DNA of 49,743 nt, taken from assembly GCA_020852855.1 (NCBI GenBank), contig JADZAA010000038.1:1-49743 (forward strand), given 5' to 3'. The first letter of the stretch is position 1. Every line of letters begins with the position of its first letter. The notes beneath the pieces were generated by a model. It searched no databases. It saw only the letters and a program-made list of their open reading frames with translations, and was not told the origin of the DNA. Shown here one piece after another: positions 19,847-27,155 of this stretch. A program made the translations under genes and the position numbers. The stretch comes from Bacteroidota bacterium (GTDB lineage Bacteria > Bacteroidota > Ignavibacteria > Kapaibacteriales > UBA961).

Positions 19847-20773
19847 TTACGCGCCGTGAGGCCCCGTTTTCGGGAGAGCCTCACGGCGTTTTACGTAACG
19901 GTCTACCCATTGGCGAATTTCCTCGTTGCTTTCGTTGCGTCTGCCGGCTAAAACATGGTCGGCGTTGTCGTACATAACAAGTTTATACGGATGATTGCAT
20001 TGTTGCAAAGCCATGCCGAGTTTGTAACCATGCATAGGATCCACGCGGCGATCGCCCGTTCCGTGCAGAACAAGCAGCGGAGTAGTTTTGCAAATATCGG
20101 CCGCAAAATCGGTTGCGGAACGCGCACGTGCAGCCTCACGCAAATCTTGCCCTTCGGGAATAAACTTTGCAAATGTTTTGTAAATATAAGAGTTGGCAGG
20201 CCCTTGATGTAATGCCGCCGGCGCACCGATTGTAACAGCCGCACGGAAGCGGTTTGTTCGTGCAAGCATTTGCAATGCCATCATGCCGCCTCGACTTCCG
20301 CCTATTATTCCGATACGGTTTTTATCTGCATAGTTAAGCAAGTCGAGCAGCGGAATTAGATTAAGTGCGTCGTCAACATCGCGCCCGCCCCATTCCTCAA
20401 TGCCTTCACTGCCGCCTTGACCGCGATATTGACTTGCAACGCAAATATAGCCCCAACTTGCATATAATCCGGCGTAATTCATTGCTGATTCGGCAGTTAA
20501 TGCACCGCGAACACCCGTGCCGCCGCGATTGAAAATTAATGATGGCAATAATGCCTCTTCCGCAACGGAAGGCAATGCCATGAAACCCTTGATAAATTTC
20601 TCGCCGCTTAGATACGTTATAGCGTAAAGTTGAACAGCCGAGTAACGAGCGTAATCTTCCGCCGACATTGAACGTCGTGCAAGATTTAACTGCGACTCGG
20701 GCAGGGGAAGCCTTTCGCTCGCCACAAGGGAGCCGTCGGGATACATTTTATTTATAGAATTATTCAGCGGCAT
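19847..20773 (-). CDS. Alpha/beta hydrolase, S9 peptidase-like
   Basis: This 308-residue protein has an alpha/beta-hydrolase core of the prolyl-oligopeptidase type: a conserved Arg-Gly pocket (F-N-R-G-G-T-G), the nucleophile elbow G-G-S-R-G-G-M-M-A, the acid in L-H-G-T-G-D-R-R-V and His in N-A-D-H-V. The catalytic triad is complete. There is no signal peptide and no beta-propeller, so it is probably a cytoplasmic peptidase or esterase of unknown substrate. The frame is open to 20869, but ATG 20773 follows a strong GGAGAGG site on the minus strand and is chosen. A TAAATTTG box lies upstream at 20858-20865. The last seven codons overlap the gyrB terminator. Confidence 0.9.
   Translation of the reverse strand: MPLNNSINKMYPDGSLVASERLPLPESQLNLARRSMSAEDYARYSAVQLYAITYLSGEKFIKGFMALPSVAEEALLPSLIFNRGGTGVRGALTAESAMNYAGLYASWGYICVASQYRGQGGSEGIEEWGGRDVDDALNLIPLLDLLNYADKNRIGIIGGSRGGMMALQMLARTNRFRAAVTIGAPAALHQGPANSYIYKTFAKFIPEGQDLREAARARSATDFAADICKTTPLLVLHGTGDRRVDPMHGYKLGMALQQCNHPYKLVMYDNADHVLAGRRNESNEEIRQWVDRYVKRREALPKTGPHGA
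19852..19892 (+). terminator. Strong Rho-independent terminator after gyrB
   Basis: Perfect 11-base arms CGCCGTGAGGC (19852-19862) and GCCTCACGGCG (19878-19888) enclose an inner CCCG-TTTT-CGGG stem and are followed by TTTT on the plus strand. It lies 25 bases past the gyrB stop and inside the 3' end of the convergent hydrolase gene. Confidence 0.88.
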
Positions 20774-20857
20774 ATTACCTCTCCAAAAAACAAAACTGTT
20801 TGCGACTTTGCGTAGTGGGGGCTTTTCAGTACAACACTTGATACGAAGCATACAGTT

Positions 20858-20865
20858 CAAATTTA
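20858..20865 (-). promoter_or_regulatory. Putative -7 promoter box TAAATTTG for the hydrolase gene
   Basis: Read on the minus strand the sequence is TAAATTTG, an exact TAnnTTTG match. It ends 84 bases before the hydrolase ATG at 20773 and just after the methyltransferase stop, so the hydrolase need not depend on the restriction operon. Confidence 0.38.
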
Positions 20866-20889
20866 GCATTAGCGTTTAATCGAAGCCGT

Positions 20890-22053
20890 TCACCCGCCAT
20901 TGCGGCAAACTAGCTGTTGGGTGCTGTGCTTTTCTTCCGTCAGTAGTTTGTAGTCTGATTTTGCAACAAACAAATCGTTTTCTACTCCGTCTAATTTTTG
21001 TGTGATTGCTTTTATAGCTTCGTCCGATTGGTCAATGCCTATCCATTGTCTGCCGTTTGTCTGTGCAGATTTTAGTGTTGTCCCAGAACCTGCAAAACAG
21101 TCCAAAACAATGCTGTTTTCGTTGGACGAAGTTTTTACAATAATGTCCAACAAGTCTGGATTTTTTTCTGTCGGGTAAACAGGATATTGCGGGTCTTTGA
21201 ACTCCCAAATATCTTGCATACGTTTTCCTTCTTGTTCGTCAAAAAATATTTTCTTGCGTGGATTTCCGTTGTCGCTCCATTCAATTAAACCGTCATTGTC
21301 CCATTGTTCCAAAATACTTACATCACTTCGCCAATGTCTGCCTTGCGGTGGCAAAATCCCTTTAAATGCTTGCGAAGTTTTTCCGTTTTGTGTTTCGCCC
21401 GGTGCGTGCAACGGAATTGTTGTGTAACGTCTGCCGTTTTTGTCGGTTTTAGGAAACAACTTTGTTTTATCGTCTTCGGTGTATGGCGTTTTCGGTTCGT
21501 TCCAAATTAAGTTGCCTGACTTTGAATAAAACAAAATCAAATCTTTGATGTTTCCGTAACCTTTACGAGCAAAATTTTTCGGGTTACACTTTACTCGTGT
21601 AATGTCGTTTCGGAAATTTTCAATTCCAAAAATTTCGTCCATTACAACTTTTACATAATGCCCTATTTTGTAATCAATGTGCAGATAAATAGAACCTTTA
21701 TCGGACAACAACATTTTGAGCAACACCAAACGCTCACGAATAAATTCAATGAAGTCAAAACCTTTTAGTGTGTCTGTGTAGGCAACATCGCCATTTTTTG
21801 AATTACTGATTGTGCTTGCGCGTCCGTTCGTGATTGTAAAAGTATTGTTTGTTGCAAAAGGTGGGTCAATGTAAATAAGGTCAATTTTGCCTGCTAAATT
21901 ATGCTTTGTAATGAGTTGTTTTAATGCAATTAAATTGTTTGCGTGAATAAGTAAATTCGGATTTACACTATCGTTTATTTGCAACAATTCAACATCGGGA
22001 ATATTGTCAAATATATCCTGTTCCGATTTTTTATTTGGATAGTGTAACTGCAT
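20890..22053 (-). CDS. DNA methyltransferase (adenine-N6/cytosine-N4, beta class) of a type II R-M system
   Basis: This 387-residue protein has catalytic motif IV D-P-P-F (63-66, in L-I-Y-I-D-P-P-F) before the SAM-binding motif I F-A-G-S-G-T-T (320-326, in V-L-D-C-F-A-G-S-G-T-T). That order defines the beta class of amino-methyltransferases. W-I-G-I-D-Q-S closes the SAM site. It transfers a methyl group from SAM to a base within the recognition site and so protects host DNA from the cognate nuclease. That nuclease is probably the gene just upstream on this strand, five bases away. Its AT-rich sequence and abundant Lys and Asn codons contrast with neighbouring genes and suggest horizontal transfer. 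The recognition site cannot be read from the sequence. Confidence 0.95.
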   Translation of the reverse strand: MQLHYPNKKSEQDIFDNIPDVELLQINDSVNPNLLIHANNLIALKQLITKHNLAGKIDLIYIDPPFATNNTFTITNGRASTISNSKNGDVAYTDTLKGFDFIEFIRERLVLLKMLLSDKGSIYLHIDYKIGHYVKVVMDEIFGIENFRNDITRVKCNPKNFARKGYGNIKDLILFYSKSGNLIWNEPKTPYTEDDKTKLFPKTDKNGRRYTTIPLHAPGETQNGKTSQAFKGILPPQGRHWRSDVSILEQWDNDGLIEWSDNGNPRKKIFFDEQEGKRMQDIWEFKDPQYPVYPTEKNPDLLDIIVKTSSNENSIVLDCFAGSGTTLKSAQTNGRQWIGIDQSDEAIKAITQKLDGVENDLFVAKSDYKLLTEEKHSTQQLVCRNGG

Positions 22054-22058
22054 AGAAT

Positions 22059-22841
22059 TTAGATTTGATATAGAAATTCACGCAGAACTAAACTGCTCAT
22101 TATATTAAGGTCTTTGTAAGTTGTGGTGATGTCTTTGTACATCTTGTTGTTTCCTTTGATGTATAAAACTCCATCAAGAATGGCAACTTTTACGGCTTTT
22201 ACATTTTTCGCTTGAATAGTGCTAATAGCATCGTTGAATTGTGCGTTTTGATGTCCGCCAAAATCGGTCAAAAATTTCGCTTCGCCAATTACATATTTTC
22301 CATTAAAGCGACCAATAAAATCAAGTCCTTTGGTGTGTTTGTAATTGAGTTCGTCAGCGGCAAAATCCATTAACTGTTTGTCGCTTCCGTTCAGAATTGC
22401 ATCTTTTTTGTTTTTGGTAAATTCGTCCAACGAAACAGGTTGAATACCCAACGCTTTTGAATTTAACCAACGTCTAAAAAACGGTCCAATTTGTCGGTTG
22501 GTTTCTTTGGGTTCGCTACAACGCTCAAAAATTTTGTCCAAACCCATTTCGTAAAGTCGTCCGCAAATTCTGTTTATGGTTTTTGGATTTCGTTCAATAG
22601 CCGAAGCATCACGTTTCAAATAAGCAATGTAGCTGTCTTTTATTGGAAACAAGTCCAATTTCAAAAGTTCTTTGAGTAAAAGTTCGTTGTTTTTCTTTTT
22701 GAACGCTTTTTCAATATTCGTCCAACGGTCTTTGTCAATGTCTCTGATACCTTCGGGAATAGTCGGATATACTTGAAACAAGTCGTCCAAGTAACTTCTT
22801 TGGTTTGCATATTCTATACTTAGTTCTGTCCAGTAGTTCAT
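22059..22841 (-). CDS. Type II restriction endonuclease, PD-(D/E)XK-like
   Basis: This 260-residue protein is encoded directly before the methyltransferase, five bases apart, so the nuclease is translated first. Residues 170-190 contain K-G-L-D-F-I-G-R-F-N-G-K-Y-V-I-G-E-A-K: D174, then E187-A-K189 after a beta-turn. This matches the D-Xn-E-x-K metal site of PD-(D/E)XK nucleases. From memory the N-terminus (W-T-E-L-S-I-E-Y-A-N-Q-R) resembles the Tsp45I-type family; I could not check this. A 60-base stretch at 22141-22200 has 20 G/C, against 33 in the hydrolase (20341-20400), consistent with acquisition. Function follows from context plus the catalytic motif. Confidence 0.82.
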   Translation of the reverse strand: MNYWTELSIEYANQRSYLDDLFQVYPTIPEGIRDIDKDRWTNIEKAFKKKNNELLLKELLKLDLFPIKDSYIAYLKRDASAIERNPKTINRICGRLYEMGLDKIFERCSEPKETNRQIGPFFRRWLNSKALGIQPVSLDEFTKNKKDAILNGSDKQLMDFAADELNYKHTKGLDFIGRFNGKYVIGEAKFLTDFGGHQNAQFNDAISTIQAKNVKAVKVAILDGVLYIKGNNKMYKDITTTYKDLNIMSSLVLREFLYQI

Positions 22842-22846
22842 AGGTA

Positions 22847-22854
22847 CAAATTTA
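22847..22854 (-). promoter_or_regulatory. Putative -7 promoter box TAAATTTG for the R-M operon
   Basis: On the minus strand TAAATTTG ends only five bases before the endonuclease ATG. If used, the mRNA would be nearly leaderless, which could weaken translation of the nuclease. No -33 element is apparent. Confidence 0.35.
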
Positions 22855-22919
22855 CGAAAAATAATTTACGGATTGTGTTTTCGGTCGGGATTTGTGCGGT
22901 TGGTTTTAGCATAGCACAA

Positions 22920-23050
22920 AACGGCTGCGTGTATGAAACGTTTGGCATTTTGTAGTGGAAATCCTATCAAGTTACAACTACTTTTGATACGAGCTATGCC
23001 GCTTAATAAACCACTGATTGCCAAATGTTTTATACACGTTGTTAGCGGTT
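22920..23050. repeat. 131-base imperfect inverted repeat (attC-like or MITE-like hairpin)
   Basis: The left arm (22920-22958) and right arm (23011-23050) pair over about 40 bases. The core CGTGTAT-AAAC-TTTGGCA is shared with single mismatches, unpaired extra bases lie near the ends, and the apical region is about 52 bases. Size and bulged shape resemble integron attC sites. However, the outer core GTTAGCG does not fit the canonical GTTRRRY, and no integrase gene is present. The right end merges with the stop codon of the small membrane-protein gene. It could also be a MITE-like or REP-like palindrome. Confidence 0.6.
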
Positions 23051-23731
23051 CGTTGCTTTTTTCTCTTCTCCAGATTTAATATGTGCAAAGTCTTCATATT
23101 TTGTAAAATATTCCAGTCCTAAAACTAATAGTATTGAACTTATAGAATATACTTTCTGCATTATAAAGGCTAATTCTAAATAACTAAAGCCATATAGGAA
23201 AAAGAAACAGTAGTAAGTCAATAAACATATTATACAGAAAAATTTAAGTAAATGTAGTTTTGACTTTAGGATAAAGAAAGTAATTATAAATAGTCCAAAC
23301 AATGTTAACACAATTGAAATTGTTCCTAGGTCGTGGTAGGGTGTTGCAATTAAGAAAATTAAAAAAATGTTGGCAAATCCTATATATTTTAAAACATTTA
23401 CCCAAACTCTTAATGAAATCTTTTTCGACATATTCATAAAAAAAATACCATAACCAACCGATTGGAATGCCATTCCAAGAATTGCCCAAATTCTCCCAGG
23501 GTTTTCTGAACCATTTATCGCTTTTGCATCAAATAAATTGCTAATAAAATTTTTTGACCAGCCAAAGCCCACAGAATTTTTGTCCAGCAACGATCCACCT
23601 GGATAGGCTAATGCTGCTATTACTATTAATATCACCGAAATAGTCATACATATAAAAACCAAATACTTCTTAATCATTTTAGTCAAATTTGTTATAATGT
23701 TGTAGCATTGTCGTTTGCAATGACCGCTAAC
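23041..23731 (-). mobile_element. Candidate small gene cassette with inverted GTTAGCGGT ends
   Basis: GTTAGCGGT at 23041-23049 and its exact complement ACCGCTAAC at 23723-23731 bound a 691-base unit holding one AT-rich gene. Both ends coincide with stop codons, that of the inner gene (TAA) and that of the EamA gene (TAG). Nine-base identity is short, so chance or shared repeat ancestry is possible, but the hairpin abutting one end strengthens the case for a mobile cassette. Confidence 0.45.
23042..23686 (-). CDS. Small multi-pass membrane protein, DUF998-like
   Basis: This 214-residue protein has six or so hydrophobic segments (about 8-28, 67-86, 95-114, 120-140, 145-168, 172-190). The N-terminal loop G-F-G-W-S-K-N-F-I-S-N-L-F-D and the segment I-L-G-M-A-F-Q-S-V-G-Y-G resemble DUF998 integral membrane proteins; the match is from memory and weak. 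The composition is very AT-rich: 23221-23280 has 12 G/C of 60, against 34 in the neighbouring EamA gene at 24301-24360. The gene sits inside the inverted-end cassette described separately, and its stop codon lies within the hairpin edge. M4 is an alternative start. It was probably acquired horizontally; function unknown. Confidence 0.68.
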   Translation of the reverse strand: MTKMIKKYLVFICMTISVILIVIAALAYPGGSLLDKNSVGFGWSKNFISNLFDAKAINGSENPGRIWAILGMAFQSVGYGIFFMNMSKKISLRVWVNVLKYIGFANIFLIFLIATPYHDLGTISIVLTLFGLFIITFFILKSKLHLLKFFCIICLLTYYCFFFLYGFSYLELAFIMQKVYSISSILLVLGLEYFTKYEDFAHIKSGEEKKATNR

Positions 23732-24603
23732 TATTTTCTTTGTGTTATCAATACGCCCGACAGCGTTATCACGCCTCCCAAAATGAATGCCAATGACGGA
23801 CGCAAACCAAAAATCAATACGGTTAAAATTGTTGTGATAACAGGCTGTAAATTGTTGAAAACAGATACTTGAACCGAAGAACGTTTAGTTAAAAGATATT
23901 GCCAAAGCCCGAAGCCTACGCCGGACGTTATCAGCCCCAAGTACAATAAATCCGTCCATTGACGTAATGTAAGCGACGGCGGCGCGGCAAACTCGAAATC
24001 GAGTGGAAAAATCGCCATAAATAAAGCAAAAATAGCGAAACCGGTCAGCATGGAAAGTCCTGTTGTTCGTATCGCGCCGTATCGCAATGATAGCGAACGC
24101 CCCAATACCGTATAAAACGACCAAGATAAACTGGCGCAAAGCTCTATGATGTTTCCCGCGAGATATTCCGGCGAAGTGTCCAGACCATTCTCAAACAGCA
24201 CGATAGCCGTTCCTGCAATGGCTATGGATATTCCCGTGACGACTTGTGCGGATAATTTTTCCCGATAAAAAATTGAGCCGATAAGCGCGACGAACGCAGG
24301 GGAAAGCGCGTATGCAAGCGCGGCGTTTGCAGGCGTAGTATAGCGTAATCCCCACACGAAAAACATTTGGCTCAAAGGTATATTCATCAAGCCGAGCAAC
24401 AGATAACGCCATTTGTCGCTGTTCGTTACCGGCTGCGCCTCGTGCCGCCTGAACAATAACGGCAAACTGTATAACAAGGCAGCAAAAGCACCGCGATAGA
24501 ACACCACGTTGACAGGATGCATTATCATAGCCGCATCTTTTGCGAAAATATGAGAGCTTGAAGCGATAAGTTGTTGAACAACAAATAAAATGTAAATGAA
24601 CAT
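23731..24603 (-). CDS. EamA-family (DMT) transporter
   Basis: This 290-residue protein has ten predicted membrane segments arranged as two EamA repeats. Signature pieces are V-V-F-Y-R-G-A-F-A-A in TM2, A-L-A-Y-A-L-S-P-A-F-V-A-L-I-G with F-Y-R-E-K-L-S in the first repeat, and F-N-N-L-Q-P-V-I-T-T-I-L-T-V-L-I-F-G in the second. The family exports metabolites or amino acids across the inner membrane; the substrate is unknown. Base composition is normal for the window, unlike the gene downstream of it. Its TAG stop is shared with the right end of the inverted-end cassette, so an insertion landed exactly at, or supplied, the stop. Length is normal for the family. Confidence 0.93.
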   Translation of the reverse strand: MFIYILFVVQQLIASSSHIFAKDAAMIMHPVNVVFYRGAFAALLYSLPLLFRRHEAQPVTNSDKWRYLLLGLMNIPLSQMFFVWGLRYTTPANAALAYALSPAFVALIGSIFYREKLSAQVVTGISIAIAGTAIVLFENGLDTSPEYLAGNIIELCASLSWSFYTVLGRSLSLRYGAIRTTGLSMLTGFAIFALFMAIFPLDFEFAAPPSLTLRQWTDLLYLGLITSGVGFGLWQYLLTKRSSVQVSVFNNLQPVITTILTVLIFGLRPSLAFILGGVITLSGVLITQRK

Positions 24604-24783
24604 AAAAGCGATGTTGCTATGTGCCGATAAGTATAGACTATAACAGATATTTTCCCTATATATTTCCTGTCCGGTTATTAATCTATATTATTCTGCAATT
24701 AATTGTTAGACTTTTGTTGATAAAATTATTGTTCGATAATTTTCGTGAAGTATTTCCATTGACATAAAATTGGAATTTTGCAT

Positions 24784-25260
24784 CTAATTTTTTCTACCGA
24801 ACATACTCGGGCGCAGCAAATAGCCGAATACAAGAATGCACGCAGTTGCCGTAAACCAACCCGTATGAAAAGAGCTTTCCAACTCATAACCGCTATTTAT
24901 AAAAATACGCTCTTTATCTATGGTCTCGTTTCTTTTGTTAATCGGCACGTAGTGAACATAAACAGCATTAGCTTTTAGCTTCTCAACAGATGGTAAAGGA
25001 TTATTTGTGAAATGTTCTTGGGTTGTTGAATATGATAATGTGTCAACCGAATTATCACGTCTGTATGCAATAACATAATTGATACTGATTACCGCCTTAC
25101 CCGACATAGGCTTTATATCAATCGAGAGAATATCGGCTTTTACAGCCGTGCTGTTTTTACGATAATTATATTCGCGCCAATTGGATCTTATTCCAAGTAC
25201 GCAGAAAATGAAACTCAAGATTAAAATTGTATTTCTTAAATAATTGCTCTTTTTTTTCAT
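24784..25260 (-). CDS. DUF3592-like membrane protein
   Basis: This protein of about 158 residues has a membrane segment near the N-terminus (I-L-I-L-S-F-I-F-C-V-L-G-I), an extracytoplasmic domain of about 85 residues and a second membrane segment near the C-terminus (A-T-A-C-I-L-V-F-G-Y-L). The central domain has V-K-A-D-I-L-S-I-D-I, then I-N-Y-V-I-A-Y, then V-Y-V-H-Y-V-P. This layout (short beta domain between two helices, with Y-x-Y and V-x-Y-x-P phrases) is that of DUF3592 proteins, which have no assigned function. The frame extends up to 25311, but M-K-K-K-S-N-Y at 25260 is the better start, with AGAA just upstream. It lies alone between the EamA and Bcp genes. Confidence 0.72.
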   Translation of the reverse strand: MKKKSNYLRNTILILSFIFCVLGIRSNWREYNYRKNSTAVKADILSIDIKPMSGKAVISINYVIAYRRDNSVDTLSYSTTQEHFTNNPLPSVEKLKANAVYVHYVPINKRNETIDKERIFINSGYELESSFHTGWFTATACILVFGYLLRPSMFGRKN

Positions 25261-25363
25261 TTCTGTAATTTTGAACGACTTGAATCCGCCCGTTCTGCAT
25301 TTGCGGATCATGAAAATTTTATTATGTGAATGTTAAATATTGCAACATTTGGAATTTATATTT

Positions 25364-25843
25364 TTATGAGTCCGTATTTTGTATAGATTGCAAGAACGAT
25401 AATACTTCGGCAATATGCCCTTGCACTTTAACCTTCCGCCAGATACGGCGTATAAGTCCTTGCTTATCAATAAGAAAAGTTGTTCGCTCAACTCCCATGT
25501 ATTTTCTGCCGTACATTGATTTTTCTGTCCAAACGCCGTACAATCGGCAAATTTCCTTATCTTCGTCGCTCAACAGCATAAAATTCAGGGCATATTTTTC
25601 GCGGAACTTATTATGAGATTTAGCGGAATCCGGACTTACTCCGATAACTGCCGCGCCGTATTCGGTTAATACGCTCATATTATCTCGGAAATCGCAAGCT
25701 TCGGCGGTACAGCCCGTTGTATTGTCTTTCGGATAAAAATACAGTATAATGTATTTTCCTCGAAAGTCGGCAAGCGAAGCCGAATTACCGTTATCATTTG
25801 CAGCGGTAAAATCGGGAGCGACGGAATTTTCGTTAAGGCTCAT
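25364..25843 (-). CDS. bcp: Thioredoxin-dependent peroxiredoxin, Bcp/PrxQ type
   Basis: This 159-residue cytoplasmic enzyme reduces peroxides. The motif Y-F-Y-P-K-D-N-T-T-G-C-T-A-E-A-C holds the peroxidatic C45 and the resolving C50 four residues later. C-x4-C within one helix is the hallmark of the Bcp/PrxQ subgroup. Other family marks are A-P-D-F-T near the N-terminus, V-I-G-V-S-P-D-S in the middle and E-R-T-T-F-L-I-D near the end. Length is normal (about 155). The enzyme is usually recycled by thioredoxin, which is not encoded in this window. It stands alone on the minus strand. Confidence 0.95.
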   Translation of the reverse strand: MSLNENSVAPDFTAANDNGNSASLADFRGKYIILYFYPKDNTTGCTAEACDFRDNMSVLTEYGAAVIGVSPDSAKSHNKFREKYALNFMLLSDEDKEICRLYGVWTEKSMYGRKYMGVERTTFLIDKQGLIRRIWRKVKVQGHIAEVLSFLQSIQNTDS

Positions 25844-25979
25844 TTTCTGTTTATTATTCAGTTAATTAAAAAAGTTAATTATAAAGGCTCTAATAATTAT
25901 TTGTACAATAGAGTTCTTGTTTTAATATTTTCTAAACACAATCAGATAATGAAAATTAGATGGAAAAATAAAGTGAAAT

Positions 25980-26894
25980 TCAAAACGGGGTCCAAGAAAA
26001 ACCGAAATAAGGAGCGATGGCAGGCGCGGTAAAAAACGCCATGCCGAAATCGGCACTAACCGCCGTATTACTTACGCGCAACCCAAGCATTGCGGCAGAT
26101 TTGCGCGGGCTTGTCAGGTCGGCGTTCCAAAATTCGCCTACAAAATGCAAGCCGTGCCGCTCCGAAAAACGAGTATCTATACCTAATGCAAGCCCGACAC
26201 TGCCGTTCGAGTATTGCACCGGAATTTCGCCATAGCGCGCAGCGGTGATTAAAAAGGCATCGCCCGCACCTCCGAATTTACCGAAAAAAGCGGCCGTTAC
26301 CCTCGTTCTCGTCAAAGTGAAAGTAGAAACCAAGTATGGATGTATGATTTGATTGGCCGAATTTGCCCACGCAAGATTTATTCCTGCTGCTACAGAAAAA
26401 CCGCCGGGCATTGTTTCGTTCGGAATTTGTGAAAAAGTAAATTTGGCGTTCAAAAGCGATAGTTGCTCGGAGCCGGTCAGGCCGGGTACAAGGCTTCGCC
26501 CCGCCGTTACGGAAACCGGCCCGTAACCTGCACCGGCATATAAGAACAGCAGTTCAAATAATCCGGCGAAATGATTTTTACCTATGGGGTCGGCCGACGG
26601 CATTAAAAATAAACGATGATTCTGGCGATAGGATTCTTCAAGCGGCACAATCTCCGCTATTTGCGAGGCGTATATCGTAGCATTGCCTATTACAGTGCGG
26701 AAACGGATCCCTTCGCCGTCCGTAGAGTCATCGGCAAATCCCATTATCGTTCCCGTAAGTATATCGCCGTTTGTAAGCCGCAGCTGATAACGGGTTGAGT
26801 TGTCGTCGAGCAAGTAGTCGGGCAAATCTATTGTGGCACTGCAAGTTACGGCAGACGTAACAATGAAAGTTGCAAGCAGTAATAATGATTTCAT
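25980..26894 (-). CDS. Signal-peptide outer-membrane beta-barrel protein of unknown function
   Basis: This 304-residue protein has a signal peptide (M-K-S-L-L-L-L-A-T-F-I-V-T-S-A-V-T-C-S-A). Residues about 35-90 form a small domain (Y-Q-L-R-L-T-N-G-D-I-L-T-G-T-I-M-G then I-Y-A-S-Q-I-A-E-I-V) of the kind seen in envelope proteins that bind ligands through a short beta unit. From about residue 105 alternating hydrophobic strands with Gly/aromatic turns run to the C-terminus, which ends F-S-W-T-P-F. A final Phe is the usual outer-membrane assembly signal. The probable role is an outer-membrane porin or receptor; no specific family is recognised. It is divergent from the transglutaminase gene across 261 bases. 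Confidence 0.78.
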   Translation of the reverse strand: MKSLLLLATFIVTSAVTCSATIDLPDYLLDDNSTRYQLRLTNGDILTGTIMGFADDSTDGEGIRFRTVIGNATIYASQIAEIVPLEESYRQNHRLFLMPSADPIGKNHFAGLFELLFLYAGAGYGPVSVTAGRSLVPGLTGSEQLSLLNAKFTFSQIPNETMPGGFSVAAGINLAWANSANQIIHPYLVSTFTLTRTRVTAAFFGKFGGAGDAFLITAARYGEIPVQYSNGSVGLALGIDTRFSERHGLHFVGEFWNADLTSPRKSAAMLGLRVSNTAVSADFGMAFFTAPAIAPYFGFSWTPF

Positions 26895-27155
26895 CGGCTG
26901 CGGAACGATAGATGTAATAAATCGGAAAGTTAATTCCAGCTCGCAAAATACCCGGAAAATAGAATCCGGCGATTATGCGACACATAAAAGACGGCTCTCT
27001 TTCGTGTATGTTTTGCGTAATCATATTCACCAAACTCGGCCTCGTTTCGTCATATCGGTAGTTTTACAGCCACCGTATTTTATTTGCCGGCAGATTACAA
27101 TCGTTTCCATTGCTTTTCATTGCAATGATTTTCGCAAACAAACGATAAACAACGA

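Noticed and set aside
22920-23050. Calling the hairpin a canonical integron attC site
   Set aside because: The outer core is GTTAGCG rather than GTTRRRY and no integron integrase is present; kept only as attC-like.
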